DNA of 64,000 bases from Aselliscus stoliczkanus (lineage: Eukaryota; Chordata; Mammalia; Chiroptera; Hipposideridae). Made by a program: the position numbers and the translations under genes. The notes beneath the pieces were generated by a model, which was given only the letters and a program-made list of their open reading frames with translations, was not told the origin of the DNA and ran no database searches. Location of the stretch: contig CM066738.1 in assembly GCA_033961575.1 (NCBI GenBank), forward strand, positions 86,749,478 to 86,813,477, given 5' to 3'. Positions 1-9,530 of this stretch are shown in pieces (position 1 is the stretch's first letter; every line of letters begins with the position of its first letter).

Positions 1-1389
1 TTTTCTCTAAAGTCTAAACTACAGCATGAAAAGAGGCACTAGGGGAAGAGGGGATGGGTATGGAGGTAGAAAGGGAAAGAGCCTTTTGTCCTACCTCTTC
101 CTTGCCTTCATATAAGTAGTTTTTTGTGTTGTGTTTGTTTTTTTTTAAAAGAACTAACGAATCTTAAAAATTCTTAAAGAGAATATGTAATTCCTTCAGG
201 GATGTGCTAAAAGGAAAGAAAAGTTTTGAGACCAATTCTGAGACAGCAAGAAGAGAAATCCATCTTTTTTTTTGAGTGGGGGAGGCTGGTGGTGGGGGCG
301 TGTTACGTAAATGAAAACAACTTGACAACCAGGGTTTGGCCAGGCCAAGTCACACCCCCAGGGATTAATATAGACCGGAAGACTCAATCTCTCAATACTG
401 TCCCCATCATGCTCTGACACCTCCCCTTGTACCTCCCTGCTTCTACATGTTTACAGCCCCTGCCCTACTGAAGCTCTGAGTACAAACAAAAGTGACCATG
501 GGGACTTGAAGCTAAGATGACTCCCTCCTACCAATGCAGGCAGAGACCCACTCCTGGAGATGCAAATTTAAATTCTGAATGCATTATCCCATAGAAACAT
601 TGCTACGCTTTGTATTTAGTTTCCATAGTGTTTTTAGGACATTACTGTAGTTCAGCTACATTATGGCTTAAATAGGCTTTTGTGAGTGGCTTGGGAACTA
701 AAATACCATGGCTAAAACACATTTCTATAGGAAAAATGCCTCCCGACTTAAAAATGGACTTGTAAATCAAACTTCTTTTCAATATATGAAAAGGGAACTA
801 TTGGTAATAGCATGTGTTATATTTTTATTTGAATGCATCTTATATTACAAACCTGATGTAAAATACTAAAAGAACTTTTCTTGGAGTGTCTTTACAACAC
901 TCCACCTATACACATCTTCCAATATTATATACACATGTCCAACATAGCATTTTTTACACAGGTGTTCAATGAAATTAATATTGGTAGAAACTGACTTATT
1001 AGGTCTGCTAGAGCTAGCTTTTCTGAGAAATTGCTATCTGAATCACCAAAGCCAATTTACTTGTTAACTAATTTGTTTTGATTGAAGTTTGTGTTCCCCA
1101 AAGTTATTCTCCTTCTTTCTAATATCAAATAAAAAAGAAAACACACAAAATCTGTGTACCATATTTGCTAGGAGCTCATTGCTTAAATAAAAGCAAATGG
1201 CACTGCAGCAACAAGCCCTGTGTAATTTGAGTACTGGCTGGTATAAAAGACCACTAGGAATCACCTCTAATGATATTTCATTTCCTGCTCTTTTTTTAAA
1301 AGGACAAAACCATCACAGAGGTCACATTTGACAAACATGTTTGTTTTTCCATTCTCAGTGTTTGACTCCACAATCAAGACCCAGCCTCA

Positions 1390-1492
1390 CCTCATTTCCT
1401 CTACTCCACAACACCTCTCCTCTTTACCCTTTGCCCCTACTCTTCTTTCTTTCTTTTTTTCTGTCCCTGCCTCCTCTCCCCCCACCCCCTTT
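1390..1492. repeat. Polypyrimidine (C/T) tract
   Basis: About 100 bases almost entirely of C and T, with blocks such as 'tcttctttctttctttttttc' shortened by C runs toward the end. It is low-complexity sequence. It could be a 3' splice-site-like tract, but no exon follows it. Confidence 0.6.
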
Positions 1493-1499
1493 GAAAACT

Positions 1500-1960
1500 A
1501 ATGACTAGAATAAACCAAAATGTCAACATTTGCAATTCTGGAGCTTCATTTAAGCAATAAAAATAATAATTAAAAGGGTAAAACCTTAGAGAGACTTCTT
1601 CATTTTATATGGTTTGCCAGCAATGATACACATTCAAAAAAAAAAAGCCAGTAAAAGAATTAATTAGAATCAGCCAAAGCTCAACAAGCTCTGCAAGTTA
1701 ATGAAGCAGAGAGGAAAATGTCATCTTTGAGACCCAGAGCTGCATTGGCTTGGATAATATCCACTCCTGTCTTACTCTCCTAACTAAACCTCTTTTAATC
1801 TCTCCTCCAGAAATCAATGCTAATGACACGGATTTCCCAAGAAATGACAGCAGCATAATGCCACGAGAGCCGCTCCTGTTTAATGTAACTTAGTTCTGAT
1901 GGGAACACTCAGAGTTGCATTCTGACAGCAAGTTGTTGTTTTGCATGCTCCTTATGGGAC
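1500..1960. promoter_or_regulatory. Candidate conserved noncoding element (inferred)
   Basis: A non-repetitive block with several homeodomain-type cores (TAATTA near 1570 and again near 1660), an octamer-like 'ttttgcatg' near 1941, and 'gctaatgacacgg' near 1820. Composition and motif clustering resemble vertebrate developmental enhancers. No alignment was possible, so conservation is inference only. Confidence 0.25.
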
Positions 1961-3495
1961 TCGAAATAATGGAAGAGCTTCGTTTTATTTTATTTTGATT
2001 CCTTCCATTGTGAGTTTGTTTTTTATATTGCTCCCTCTATTCTCCTTTCCAAAGTAGCTTTTTTTCTGTAGTCATAAGATTTCCACCCCTCTCATCCCAT
2101 CCACGTTCTACAATCCACTCTTATTTCCTCTATCTTTCTTCAGAATGGTTCTCTTATGGCCGGCCGCTAGTGGCAAAGCAGTGTACAGTTTTCCTCCCAT
2201 TCTCTTCTACACAAGGTAATTTATATACACACATCTACTTATTTGTGTTTCTATTTCAATTGACTGGTTGTTGTGGTCAACATATACAGGCTATTTCAAT
2301 AATATGTCTAGAATACACCATTCATATAAATATGAGGAATATCATTATTTTATTATTAAAAACATAAATGTAATGGTCATGCTACGTAATAGTGCTGTTC
2401 TTAAGTATACATCATACTAGCAGAGACACATTCCACTGAAGAACTGGAATCATGAGTAATGTCAGAAACATGGCAGTGTGATGGGGTCCCTCTTGATATC
2501 TCCCCTTGAAGTTATAACACGTTGAACCGCTATCATTCAACAAAGGATTCCCAGCACGATACACAAACACTTCTGAGAGACCCATGCATTGAAACATCTG
2601 AAGGTGGGTTAATTGGGGCAAATAGGGGAGGCGGGGATGGAGAAGAGCAGAAACAGCAGCCCCGGAAGCAACCCAGAGATCACTGCGGTCCCTGGAGAGG
2701 GGAGGATTCAAACAGCAGGTGCACTCTCTGTGGCCCTGAGTATTCCTGCCTGAATGATCAGCATATAATACCGAATCAAGTGATCAGTGCAGAGACCTCA
2801 GGGCAAAGGCCAAATACAAGGAGTGTGACAGCTGTGGTCTAACAGCCCTCACTGCCAGGCAGAAAACAAAGCCATTGAGTCTGGCTGCCCCTACACACCC
2901 TACCAGAGCTGCCTCCCCCACATGCTCCCAGTGAAAGTATCAGACTCCAGAAAACCCTGTAGCAGTTTTGGGTTAAAGAGCAGAATATCTACAGCCCTGA
3001 GAACTGGAGAGGCAGTTCCCTAGCAGAGGAGCTCACTGTGTCTAATTTCAGTGACAACGGGGGCAACTTAAGGACAAGTCAGTTGTGGTCTGGCAGGTGC
3101 CATTACCTGGTGGAGAACAAAGCCACAAGCACACCAGCTGCCTCTCTCAGCCCACCCCACCCTCACTTTTCGTGGCTGATTCCAGTGGGGGCACCAGGGC
3201 TGAGGCACACAGCTCTGAATCTGGCTGCGGGGGCAGCACTGGGATTTCAGGGGCTCAGAACCCATGGCTCACCATATTCTCCCATGGCGGGTGCTCTGAT
3301 ACTGAGACAATCTGGTCACAGAGATGCCTGCCTCCCTAAGGAATCTTCCACCACAAGAAGCTTGAACAGGGCAAGATAAAATAAAAACTCTCTAGTGTTA
3401 CCTATTGAAAAACAAAGGAAAGACCTATTCGCATCAACCTACTGCAGAATTCATTTCTGTACATGCACAGGAAGAGAAATAATTCATCAATTACT

Positions 3496-3989
3496 ATGAG
3501 TAAGCAAGGTAACAAAGCAGCTCACAAAGAAAATAAAAAGTTTCCAGAAAATAAACTTAAAGACATGGAAATATGTGATTTACATGACTGAAAATCCAAG
3601 AATTGCAGTTCTGAAAAAAACTCAAGGAGATGCAAGAAAACACAAATAGACAGTTTAATGAACTCAGAAATAAAATCAACAAATACTTTACCAGACATTG
3701 AAATTTAAAAAAAAACAAAAAACAAATAGAAATTCTGGGGCTGAGGAACTCAATAAAAGAGATGAAGAATGAAACAGAGAGCTTAGGAAATAAAGCTGAC
3801 CAGGTGGAGGAAAGAATTAATGATATCAAATATAGAAATCTGGAAATGAAGCAGATGGAAGAGAGAGACTTGAGAGTTAAGGTATATAAAAGAACTCTAC
3901 AAGAGCTCTCTGACTCCATCAGAAAGAGCAACATAAGAATAATGTGTATATGAGAAGGAGAAGAGAGATAGAGAGATGGAGATAGTGAT

Positions 3990-4048
<59 letters not shown>

Positions 4049-4370
4049 AGAATGCCTATTGAAACAAATAGTTGACAAGAACTTCCCAAACCTATGGAAG
4101 GAACTGGATCCTCAAATTCAAGAAGCAAAGAGAAGACCTAATTACCTCAATCCTACAAGGCCTTCTGTAAGGCACATTATTTTGAAACTGCCAAATATTA
4201 CTGACAAGGAAAGAATTCTCAAGGCAGTCAGGGAAAAGAAGACGGTAACCTAAAAGGAAAGCCTATTCCATTATGATCAGATTTTTTCAGCAGAAACTCT
4301 ACAAGATAGGATTGAGCGGAATCAAATATTCAACACATTAAAAGAGAGAAATTATCAGCTAAGAGTAATA
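3496..4370 (+). pseudogene. L1 ORF1p relic (RNA-binding chaperone), broken
   Basis: The start ATG at 3496 opens a Lys-rich N-terminus (MSKQGNKAAHKE...). A coiled-coil-like segment (MKNETESLGNKADQVEERI) starts at 3762. The C-terminal RNA-binding region follows at 4059-4253, with the family hallmarks 'NFPNLWKELD', 'IQEAKRRPN', 'RHIILKLP' and 'KERILKAVREK'. L1 ORF1p normally forms trimers that coat L1 RNA. Here the frame is interrupted by stops, and a (GA)n expansion at 3964-4046 separates the coiled-coil part from the C-terminal domain. The C-terminal end is missing where the mariner begins. It cannot encode a functional protein. Confidence 0.85.
3964..4046. repeat. (GA)n microsatellite inside L1 ORF1
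   Basis: About 80 bases of GA dinucleotides, preceded by imperfect GATA/GAGATA units. In other L1 ORF1 copies this point is a Glu/Arg-rich 'GEERE' stretch, so the tract probably grew from that purine-rich codon run. The long Leu-Ser open frame on the opposite strand is only the translation of this repeat. Confidence 0.95.
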
Positions 4371-4942
4371 CAAGTTCTGACAATTAAGTTCACGAACTTA
4401 TTGCAACAATGTTGCTAACTTTTTTTGTTATCAGAGGGATTATTTATTATGAATTTGTACCAGCTGGACAGTTAACCACGTTTACTATTTGGAAGTGCTG
4501 AAAAGGCTGAATGAAAAAGTTAGATGAAATCAACCTGAATTTTTACCAACAATTCATGGCTCTTGCATTACAAAAATGTACCAGCTCACACAGCACTGCC
4601 TGTGAGGGAGTTTTTAGCCAGTAAACAAATCACTGTATTGGAACACCCTCCCTACTTACCTGGTCTGGCCCCTACTGACTTCTTTTTTTATCTGAAGATA
4701 AAGAAAATATTGAAAAGAAGACATTTTGATGATATTCAGGACATCAAGTGTAATACAATGACAGCTCTGATAGCCATTCCAGAAAAAAAGTTCCAAAATT
4801 GCTTTAAAGGGTGGACTAGGCACTGGAATCAGTGCATAGCTTCCCAAGGGGAATACTTCAAAGGTGACCGTAGTGATATTTAGCAATGAAGTATGTAGCA
4901 CTTTTTCTAGGATGACTTTCCGAACTTAATCGTCAAACCTCA
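4371..4942 (+). mobile_element. Mariner-family DNA transposon, internally deleted copy
   Basis: Imperfect terminal inverted repeats run from 4371 ('tctgacaattaagttc') and back from 4942 (reverse complement 'tttgacgattaagttc'). Each end is bordered by TA, as expected for Tc1/mariner insertion. The element is about 570 bp, against about 1.3 kb for an intact mariner. It keeps the C-terminal part of the transposase but lacks the DNA-binding domain and the first catalytic Asp region. It sits between L1 ORF1 sequence on the left and L1 ORF2 sequence on the right. Confidence 0.85.
4563..4883 (+). pseudogene. Mariner transposase C-terminal fragment
   Basis: The frame gives about 106 residues matching the C-terminal third of mariner transposases. 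The signature around the second catalytic Asp ('NVPAHTA', normally DNAPAHTA) is followed by 'LASKQITVLEHPPYLPGLAP' and then 'TDFFFYLKIK', which holds the third catalytic Asp of the DD34D triad. The rest ('RHFDDIQDIK', 'FQNCFKGWTRHWNQCIASQG') is the usual tail. The Asp before the 'N-x-PAH' motif is replaced, consistent with an inactive copy. The true family start codon is absent, so the ATG at 4563 is not a real start. Confidence 0.85.
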
Positions 4943-4944
4943 TA

Positions 4945-5062
4945 TATCATTTGATGCAGAAAAGGCATTTGACAAGATACAAAATCCATTTATGATGAAA
5001 GCACTAAATAATATTGGTAAAAAAAAGAAAGTCCCTCAACATAATGAAAGCCATATATGCCA
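4945..5062 (+). pseudogene. L1 ORF2 reverse-transcriptase fragment
   Basis: Translates in part to 'SFDAEKAFDKIQ', the conserved L1 reverse-transcriptase motif around the first catalytic Asp, then 'PFMMKAL'. The fragment breaks near 5063, where sequence jumps to the region just upstream of the L1 3'UTR ('cacaatgagataccaccc'). Only about 40 of some 1,270 codons of ORF2 remain here. Confidence 0.75.
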
Positions 5063-5849
5063 ATCAGAATCACAATGAGATACCACCCCACACCTGTTAA
5101 AATGGCTTTTATCAACAAGACAAGTAGTAATAAATGTTGTAGAGGTTTTGGAATGAAAGGAACCCTCATACACTGTTAGCAGGAATGTAAATTGGTACAG
5201 CCACTAAGGAAAACAGCATGGAGTTTCCTCAAAATATTAAGAATAGATTATCATACAACCCAGAAATCCCTCCTCTGGGTACCTACCCAAAAAACCTGAA
5301 AACATTTTTCCATAAAGATATATACACTCCAATATTCATTGCAGCATTACTCACAGTGGCCAAGACATGGAAACAACCAAAGTGTGCTTCAACAGATGAA
5401 CGGATAAAGATGTAGTGCATATATGCAGTGGAACATTTCTGAATCATAAGAAATGATGACATATGGCTATTTGTGACAACATGGATGAGTCTTGAGATTA
5501 TAATGCCAAGAAAAATAAGTCAGACAGAAAAAATTGAGAACCATATGATTTCACTCATGTGTGGGGATATAAAACTGAAAGCAACAAATGAACAAGACCA
5601 ATAAACAAACAAAATCTCATAGACACAGGCAATAGTTTAGTGATTACCAGAGGGTAAGGGGAGAGGGTGGTAGAGGAGGGCAAAGGGGGTCAAATATATG
5701 GTGATGGAAAAAGAACTGACTCTAGGTGGTGAACACACAATGCAGTATATAAAGGATGTATTGTAGAACTGTATACTTGAGACCTATCTAATTTTACTAA
5801 CCAATGTCACCCCAATAAATTTAATAACAACAACAACAAAAAATAATTG

Positions 5850-6025
5850 GAATCATAAAGAACTGAGTTTGTCTACTTGACCACTTACTAGATCAGTGAC
5901 CTTGGGTAAGAGATTCAATCCTTCCGATGTCTTTTACTCTGTAAAGACATATAAATAATATGTATCATGCATTTCTCTGTCCATAAGAAGTAATGAGGAA
6001 ATGTAAAGTGCCAGCATACATTCTG
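5850..6025 (+). mobile_element. MIR SINE (ancient), sense
   Basis: The core block 'ccacttactagatcagtgac' with 'cttgggtaagag' and 'tctgtaaagacatataaata' corresponds to the MIR core and tail in the correct order. It is strongly diverged, and it borders the right target-site duplication of the L1. Confidence 0.65.
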
Positions 6026-7044
6026 TTTCCAATAACCCTATTTTATTCCTTGTTCCCTTTTCTAAGTCCTCCTTTTGGACTTATCAAAATGTATTGTACC
6101 TTAGTTTTGCATGAAAGCCTATCAGTCTTTGAAACATACTGACTATGGTCTCATAGCCCTCTTTCCTTTGGGATAAACATCTTAGTAGAAATAGCAAACA
6201 TCCCCCCAATTACAGAGATGTGAGAGCAATTTGTCACTATCCCTCTTAACTTGAAGGTCCCCAAATGAAAATGACTTGTATGGATGGATTAACTAGTATA
6301 ATATACAGTGTTAGTCCTATGGCCTTTCTAAGGATATTATCAGGAAAAGATTCAGGTTTTGTGAGACCCAGAGCTTACACAATTAAGGGGTTTCCCTTTT
6401 AATACAAAAAAATAGAAAACTGGCAAGGCCATAGAAGGGGTCATGAGGTCAAGCTTCATTTAGTTTTCACAAGAAAGAATAAATAATAAGATCCCCACCT
6501 CCCCCGCAAAGACATACACAGCACATTCTACCAGCTATCCAGGGGCATTAGGAGAACCCCTACAATTTAGCTACAATTTAGAGCCTAGGGAGGAAGAAAC
6601 AAAGCTTTCCCTAAATATACTGAGGTAAAGTTCCTGCCACCTAGTGAAAGGGAACCTAGAACAGTCTAAACAGGAATTCAGTTCAGATTTAGAAAAAGAA
6701 TGCAGAAAGCTACATTTCTGAAACAAGTGAATATATGTGAAACCATAACCAGATTCATGAATGCGTAAATAATTTCAGATATTTATATAAATGCAAAAGA
6801 AAACCATAGAATGCTATTGATGGAAATGTTCTAAAAAAAAATAGTAGGTTTGGGGAAATGTGACTTTAGAGAATGGGATCAGGGAGATGAGAGTTGAGGG
6901 TCTTAAGAGATGAGAAACGTTATCTACACCAAAAGACAGAAAGAGAGAAGGCCCAGCAGAGGGAACAGCTAGCACAGAGCCTGGAAGCCTGGAAGGCTGC
7001 AAGGATATGTAAAGAGAAAAAGGGAAAAAGGTATCGCATAAATT
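6026..7044. other. Unique AT-rich DNA, no gene seen
   Basis: No recognisable repeat or credible exon was found. A 12-bp tandem duplication ('ctacaatttag' twice) occurs near 6560. Overlapping short frames near 6814-7144 on both strands have no family resemblance upstream of the RTE relic. Confidence 0.4.
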
Positions 7045-7345
7045 TGGAAAAGTTGTGTCTCACTTGTTTGCTACATGCTGCTGCGTTGGTTCCAACTTCT
7101 GGTGACCCTCTGAATGAATGACGTCCATAACATCCTATCCTCAACAGCCCTCCTAGCTCCTGTAGACTCAGTCTGTGGCTTCTTTTAGAGAGTCAATCCA
7201 CCTCCTTTTTGGTCTTCCTCTTTTCCTGCTGCCTTCTATTTTTCCCAGCATCATTATCTTTTCCAAAGAACCCTGCCTTCTCATGATGTCCCTGAAGTAG
7301 GACAGCTCCAGTTTTGTCCTTTTTGCCTCTAGCAATGTTTCAGGT
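7045..7345 (-). mobile_element. RTE-class LINE 3' end (relic), antisense
   Basis: Read on the minus strand, the segment translates with few breaks to the typical C-terminus of RTE-clade reverse transcriptases. It shows 'ELSYFRDIMRRQGSLEK', then 'IMMLGKIEGSRKRGRPKRRW' and 'DSLKEAT'. The Leu-Gly-Lys-Ile-Glu-Gly, Arg-rich and Arg-Trp pattern is diagnostic in BovB and MamRTE elements. It ends in a GTCACCAGAAGTTGG-like 3' tail that recalls RTE 3' ends. The exact family (old mammalian RTE or something younger) cannot be decided without a search. Confidence 0.7.
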
Positions 7346-8070
7346 TAATTTGCTCTGAGAGCTACTTGTGGTGATCCTGTATATCCACTCAGTTCTCCTC
7401 CATCACCATATTTCAAGTGAATCAAGTATCTCATTTACTTAACAAAATAAAAATTACAGTGTAAGCATCAGAAGACAACAATGTCCTTTGTTTATTATCT
7501 GCATGCTTTCACTGAACTGTTAGAGTTAATATACTACTTGTCTTCCTATCAAAATTTTAGGTACGGAAAAAAAAAATGTAGTGGATTTTGAAATCAGGTA
7601 CACAACTATGTTCGTAGTGAAGAACATGATCATTTAAAGCCTATAAACTCTTAAACTCTAAACTAATTAGTTGCCTCAATAAATATACGCTAATTTAAAT
7701 AAATTCACTGAAAGTAGCTGCAATGCCTTTCAAAGTTTCCCACAGAATTGGAACACAGGAATTTTTGGTGGGCATCAGTGTTTCTCAGTTTCTCCCTGAC
7801 TTTCAGCCTTTTAGTAATAAATCCCCATGCAGCCCAAAATTCAAAATTCAAGTGCTAGAGTTCCTTTAGGGTCCTACATGAGGCTGGATCCCCTTTGACC
7901 TACACTGCTTGTATTAACTCCTATCAGCCAAATTGGAATCAGCAGTTTGACTCTTCTCTTGGAACATCAAAAAGGGAGATCAGATGAGTTGCAAGGATGG
8001 GCATTGGTTTTACTCTGGAACACAATTTAAAGACCTCAAAAGGCAGTGGCATAATTATTATGTGGTAGGG
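7346..8070. other. Unique AT-rich DNA, no gene seen
   Basis: The left margin (about 7346-7440) may still belong to the RTE relic. Beyond it I see no repeat family and no coding signal. Confidence 0.35.
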
Positions 8071-8074
8071 ACAC

Positions 8075-8440
8075 TTCGATGACTACCAAAGTTTCGTGCT
8101 TCCCTTATATGCTATGTACTGTGGTCAGTTAGCAGTCATTTATCCAAGGACTATATTTCCCAGACCCCTCACTTCCACCTCCTGTTTTAAGGAGGGGTGA
8201 AGTGGTTTTTCATCCATAAAATGTGAATATAAGTGATATAACTTCTGAAGCAAGCTAAATAGCCAATATGTTTTCTCTGTTCTAATTCATTGACAGCAAA
8301 CAGAGTCCTTATTTTTCCTCTTATTAAAGCCTATCGGACAGTTACATGAGAAAGAAATAAATGTCTATTGTGTTAAACTGCTGAAATTTGAGGGTTTGTT
8401 TCTATTTGTAGCATCTTGCATTACCCAACTAATATGTGGA
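8075..8440 (+). mobile_element. Ancient LTR-like repeat (MaLR/MLT-like?)
   Basis: Ordered features match old mammalian LTR-type repeats: 'actatatttcccagacccct' near 8149, an AATAAA-bearing segment 'aagaaataaatgtctattgtg', then 'ttaaactgctgaaatttg', and an end 'acccaactaatatg' resembling the ACTAATACA termini of MaLR LTRs. Family assignment is from memory and uncertain. Confidence 0.4.
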
Positions 8441-9394
8441 GTATTCAAAATTCTTGATCTATAGCAAACTGAGTTAACTAAGTATCTCAGTGAAGGTGTG
8501 AAATAAAATTTAAGAGTTTTATTTTGTTTTGTCTTTGTTTTCTATTATTGAATGAAAGAGGTGGCAGAAATTCTAGAGATGGCTAAAGGTAGCTCTCCCT
8601 GAAAAGTAGGCATGGATTTTTTTGGAATAATTTCAGAAGATATTCTTAGAGAAGAAAAATACCCCAAATTCAAATTCATTTAGGTTAGTCTGCTGCAGAA
8701 GGACAAGACAGTACATACACATCTTACAAGGATGTAGGAAAAAGATCTTGTTCTTCTTAAGAGAATGAACTGATAGGTAGATAATAAAGGGTGGCTATTT
8801 AGGGTCTGTGCTGTGGTTGATAATGGATCCAAAGTGAATGGAGTTTCTAGGGCCTGTTTTTGCCCTGGAAGTTATGGAATTGGAAATGGAAACTATGTAA
8901 AGGAAAGATTAGAACTCTAAGAGCTGTGGCCAATTCAGAGCTCTTGGTTGAGTTTAGCATGAGTAAAACCATCCTTGCTGCAAAGCCATAGCAACCTGAA
9001 TGGGATATCAGTAGTGGCCCAGCATAAGCTGGCAGACTGCATGTGATCAATTTTTAACAGCAATACCATGTCACAGCAAGACTTTCTGGCAGTAGTGGAC
9101 TGATCAGACTCCAGCTTTTTTCCAATTATACAGTGAAAACGGAACACAGCCCCTGTTATATGTGTCTCCCTGGGTGTTGTTCAGTGGTCAAGAGGAAAAC
9201 ACTGGACTTTCTCCCAATTAAGGTAGTTGGGAAATCAAGCCATCCATAGAGCTCTTTTGTAAATAAAATGTGGGAATAAAATTTAAGATGATGTCTACAT
9301 GGAGATTTTTAAGCATGTAATATTCCTAATATTTTTATGTCTTACTGTTTATTAAGGATTTTCACAAGCTCTATTTTATTTGACATTCTTGGCA
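8441..9394. other. Unique DNA, no gene seen
   Basis: No repeat recognised and no exon-like frame. Two overlapping minus-strand frames near 8847-9147 have no family similarity and carry no splice or promoter context. Confidence 0.35.
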
Positions 9395-9530
9395 ACTCAA
9401 TAAGATAGATATTATCATCTCAATTCTATTGATAAGGAAACTAAAGTAACTTGTGCAGGATTACATACATTAATATTAAATAATGAAGGCACAATTCCAA
9501 TCTCAGATTTTATATAACCTGTATTCAATT
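9395..9530 (-). mobile_element. MIR SINE (ancient), antisense
   Basis: 'attatcatctcaattctat', then 'tgataaggaaactaaagtaa' and 'cttgtgcaggattacat', correspond to the reverse complement of the MIR tail and core in the expected order. Confidence 0.65.

Larger units (their letters stand above)
1..2455. other. Unique AT-rich DNA, no gene seen
   Basis: No open frame longer than about 75 codons and no recognisable repeat was found before the L1 that starts near 2456. A polypyrimidine tract lies at 1390-1492. The stretch 1500-1960 looks non-repetitive and is described separately as a candidate conserved element. A lone CpG-rich GGCCGGCC site sits at 2158-2165. Nothing here supports an exon. Confidence 0.5.
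2456..5844 (+). mobile_element. LINE-1 element, internally deleted, with diverged target-site duplication
   Basis: The 5' end begins with L1 5'UTR-like sequence that includes 'aacatggcagtgtgat'. An ORF1 relic follows at 3496-4370, then a short ORF2 reverse-transcriptase fragment at 4945-5062, then the end of ORF2 and a bat-type 3' end ('ccaatgtcaccccaataaat') finishing in an A-rich tail. Flanks 2442-2455 and 5845-5858 match at 12 of 14 positions, which fits an old target-site duplication. Two internal junctions, near 4370/4943 and near 5063, remove the ORF1 end, the endonuclease and most of the reverse transcriptase. A mariner copy lies at the first junction. The element is dead. Confidence 0.85.

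Noticed and set aside
3557..4128. Minus-strand frames of 173 and 69 codons with long Leu-Ser repeats
   Set aside because: They are the complement of the (GA)n tract inside L1 ORF1. Low-complexity translation, not a gene.
4563..4883. Functional mariner transposase
   Set aside because: Only the C-terminal third is present, the Asp in the DNAPAH-type motif is replaced, and the N-terminal DNA-binding domain is missing.
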